From Spirochaetaceae bacterium (GTDB lineage: Bacteria > Spirochaetota > Spirochaetia > SZUA-6 > Bin103): 25,930 nt of DNA. The DNA is taken from positions 1 to 25,930 of the forward strand of contig JAPPNY010000109.1 of assembly GCA_028818385.1 (NCBI GenBank). Reading direction: 5' to 3'. The notes under the pieces were generated by a model. The model was not told the DNA's origin. It did not search any database and saw nothing but the letters and a program-made list of their open reading frames with translations. Every line of letters begins with the position of its first letter. Positions within the stretch are counted from its first letter, which is position 1. Positions 24,176-25,930 of this stretch are shown in pieces. A program made the translations under genes and the position numbers.

Positions 24176-24694
24176 CGGCTGCAGACGAGCGGGGCGAGTC
24201 CTCGTTCGGCTTGGCCGACGTCAAGCCGCTGACGGACGCCCTGCTGACCGTGGTGCGCGCCGAGCGCGGCGCGCGACTGACCGCGGTCGCGCTGTACGGG
24301 TCGGTGGCGCGGGGCGAGGCGCACCGTTGGAGCGACATCGACCTGTTCGTCGTCCACCGCGGCGACCGCGAGACCGTCTCCGAGGCGTTTCTGCACGCGA
24401 AACTGCGGTTGCGGGATCGGCCACTGGCGCGAGCTGGCGGCGCGCGGCGTGCCGACCGCCCCGGTCGCGGTCTACCGCTCGGAGGAGGAGCTGGCGGACA
24501 CGCCCTGGTTGATGCTCGACATGACGCACCACGGCATCCTCCTGTTCGATCCGCATGGCGTGCTCCGCCGGAAGCTGGAGCGCCTCCGAGCGAGGCTCGA
24601 GGAACTGGGGTCGCGCCGCATCGAGCTGGACGACGGCTCCTGGTACTGGGACGTCAAGCCCGATCTGCGCCCCGGCGAGGTCGTCACGCTGTGA
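24172..24694 (+). pseudogene. Frameshifted nucleotidyltransferase-domain protein
   Basis: Frame 1 from ATG 24172 encodes the Pol-beta/MNT nucleotidyltransferase core, with ALYGSVARGEAHRWSDIDLF carrying Gly43-Ser44 and metal-binding Asp55/Asp57. It then continues only to about residue 80 before losing family character. Frame 2 takes over near 24422 with HWRELAARGVPTAPVAVYRS and the C-terminal part TPWLMLDMTHHGILLFDPHG to ELDDGSWYWDVKPDLRPGE, ending at TGA 24692-24694. Such N- and C-terminal parts normally occur in one protein, so at least one frameshift, and probably some loss, occurred at about 24390-24425. GC is high again, unlike the preceding pair. The ATG overlaps the TOPRIM stop as ATGA. 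It may be a true pseudogene or a sequencing/assembly indel. Confidence 0.8.
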
Positions 24695-24714
24695 CGGCGG
24701 CTGATACGTAGCCG

Positions 24715-25806
24715 ATGGCCGAGGCAGCCCGCTGGCAGGAGCTGGCCGGCGCACTGGACGCCGCGGCAGAGGCCGACGGCACCGGCAGCCTGAGCGCGGC
24801 CGTCCGGCACGGCGGGCGGACGGTATGGACGCACGCGGCCGGCTGGGCGGACCGGGAGCGGGGCCGGCGTGCCGACGCCGCCACCGTCTACCGGGTGGGG
24901 TCGATCAGCAAGACGGTGGCGGTGGTGACGGCGCTGCGCCTGGCCCGGCGCGGCGTGCTGGACCTGGACGAGCCGGTCGCCCGGCGGGTGCCGGAGATCG
25001 AGGCCACGGTCGGCTACGCCAATCAGCCGCGCGCCATCACGCTACGCGACCTGGCCACCCACACCAGCGGCCTGGCGCGCGAGCCACGCATCCCGCGGCT
25101 GCTGGCCGGCGCGGTCGACGAGTGGGAACAGACGCTGCTGGGCGCCATCCCGGCGACCCGCTTCGCCCATCCCCCGGGCGCCTGCTTCGACTACTCCAAC
25201 GTCGGCGCGGCAATCCTGGGACTGGCGGTGCGGCGCGCGGGCGGGATGCCCTATCCGGAGCTGGTGACGGCCGAGATCTGCGCGCCGCTCGGCTTGACGG
25301 CGACCGGCTTCCGGCCGCCGGCGGACCGCGCGCGTCTGGCCACCGGCTACGAGCGGCTGGCCGACGGGTCGATCAGCACCCGCGATTCGGAGCGCCAGCA
25401 CTCCGGGCGCGGCTTTCGCGTGCCGAGCGGCGGCCTGTACTCGACGCCGAGCGAGATCGCGGCGTTCGGCGCGGCGTTGGACCCGGGGGCGGAGGACGTG
25501 CTGCTGAACAAGGCGGCGCGGCGGGAGATGCTGCGGGTGGCGACCCGGAAGTCCGAGGAGTGCTCGCCCGGCCCGTCGAACGGCTACGGGGTCGGCGTCG
25601 AGCTCTACCTGGACGGCACGCAGGTGGTCGCCTTCGGCCACCACGGCGACATGAACGGCTACGGCGCGGTGGTGCTGGGCGATCCGGAACGGGACGTGAC
25701 GATCTGCGTGTGCAGCAGCTTCCGCGGGAGCGAGGAGCTGGGCATGGAGCGCTCGCTCGACCTGCTGCTGGCGGCTGCCGGGGTGGTGGCGCTCTCGAAC
25801 GGATAG
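24715..25806 (+). CDS. Serine hydrolase of the beta-lactamase/class C fold
   Basis: The 363-residue protein belongs to the beta-lactamase-related serine hydrolases (class C, D-peptidase and EstB-like esterases). The catalytic SxxK is S63-I-S-K66 in YRVGSISKTVAV. The second motif is Y160-S-N162 in FDYSNVGAAILGL. The third is H309-H-G311 in FGHHGDMNGYG, replacing the KTG of classical beta-lactamases, which is common in the esterase/peptidase subfamily. LRDLATHTSGLAREPRIP and LYSTPSEIAAFGAAL are typical loops. No signal peptide is visible, so the enzyme is probably cytoplasmic, and an esterase or D-amino-acid peptidase role is more likely than resistance. ATG 24715 lies 20 bp after the broken nucleotidyltransferase. 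A hairpin follows the stop. Confidence 0.92.
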   Translation: MAEAARWQELAGALDAAAEADGTGSLSAAVRHGGRTVWTHAAGWADRERGRRADAATVYRVGSISKTVAVVTALRLARRGVLDLDEPVARRVPEIEATVGYANQPRAITLRDLATHTSGLAREPRIPRLLAGAVDEWEQTLLGAIPATRFAHPPGACFDYSNVGAAILGLAVRRAGGMPYPELVTAEICAPLGLTATGFRPPADRARLATGYERLADGSISTRDSERQHSGRGFRVPSGGLYSTPSEIAAFGAALDPGAEDVLLNKAARREMLRVATRKSEECSPGPSNGYGVGVELYLDGTQVVAFGHHGDMNGYGAVVLGDPERDVTICVCSSFRGSEELGMERSLDLLLAAAGVVALSNG

Positions 25807-25810
25807 AGCC

Positions 25811-25828
25811 GGCCGGCTGCTGCCGGCC
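25811..25828. other. GC-rich hairpin after the serine hydrolase
   Basis: GGCCGGC-TGCT-GCCGGCC is a perfect 7-bp stem 4 bp after the stop codon. No T-run follows, so it may slow polymerase or protect the 3' end of the mRNA. It cannot be called an intrinsic terminator. Confidence 0.5.
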
Positions 25829-25930
25829 CAAGCCCGCGTGACCGCGGCAGGTGCGTGTCCGGCCGCGATGTTATTCTTGGAATGTAACTATTCAGCCGGG
25901 GCGGACGGTTTGAGGCAGGTTGGGATCATG
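25829..25930 (+). other. Intergenic tail with AT-rich patch and possible next start
   Basis: The final bases contain an AT-rich patch (TTATTCTTGGAATGTAACTA at 25871-25890) that could hold promoter elements. They end in ATG (25928-25930) preceded by GGTTGGG. The window stops there, so neither a gene nor a promoter can be confirmed. Confidence 0.3.

Noticed and set aside
24715..25806. Serine hydrolase as an antibiotic-resistance beta-lactamase
   Set aside because: No signal peptide, and HHG in place of KTG. Esterase/peptidase-type members share SxxK and YxN.
25811..25828. Hairpin as an intrinsic terminator
   Set aside because: No T-run follows on either strand, so it was listed only as a hairpin.

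Overview
The window is about 70% GC and gene-dense, with GTG and TTG starts, 4-8 bp gene overlaps and short intergenic gaps. No stretch over 300 bases lacks a gene. It contains no rRNA, tRNA or CRISPR array and no marker gene, so I cannot name the organism. A lipobox lipoprotein, an LpxO-like hydroxylase and an RND/MMPL exporter suggest a diderm Gram-negative bacterium. A ferredoxin-type 2-oxoacid oxidoreductase, an LLM flavin monooxygenase, an acetamidase and a sterol-glucosyltransferase-like enzyme recall uncultured marine or host-associated high-GC lineages (possibly Spirochaetota; a weak guess).

Layout. (1) 1-6386: a decayed GMC oxidoreductase copy, then an intact GMC oxidoreductase, a GT1 (sterol-glucosyltransferase-like) and a GT32 glycosyltransferase in one overlapping (+) cluster. 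A convergent MMPL/RND lipid-type exporter closes the region, which looks like a glycolipid production and export locus. (2) 6387-6450: a divergent control region with two inverted repeats. (3) 6451-8509: sucCD. (4) 8577-11192: an M24 peptidase and a GltS-type symporter on (-), ending in a terminator whose loop mimics the 16S rRNA 3' tail. (5) 11265-15806: an LpxO-like hydroxylase, a truncated LytTR domain, a lipoprotein, a Gfo/Idh/MocA oxidoreductase, a small membrane protein and a metallophosphoesterase. Two copies of a hairpin-bearing repeat lie between these genes. (6) 15845-18904: a promoter with a palindrome, then a two-gene 2-oxoacid:ferredoxin oxidoreductase. With SucCD it could carry 2-oxoglutarate to succinate. 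(7) 18909-22456: a DUF234-type ATPase, an acetamidase/formamidase and an LLM monooxygenase. (8) 22500-24175: a clearly lower-GC pair, an OLD-like ABC ATPase and a TOPRIM/DUF3226-like protein. It is probably a horizontally acquired anti-phage or nuclease module and is the best candidate for an undescribed system. (9) 24172-25806: a frameshifted nucleotidyltransferase and a serine hydrolase of the beta-lactamase fold.

Functional calls rest on motif reading only. No database search was run.
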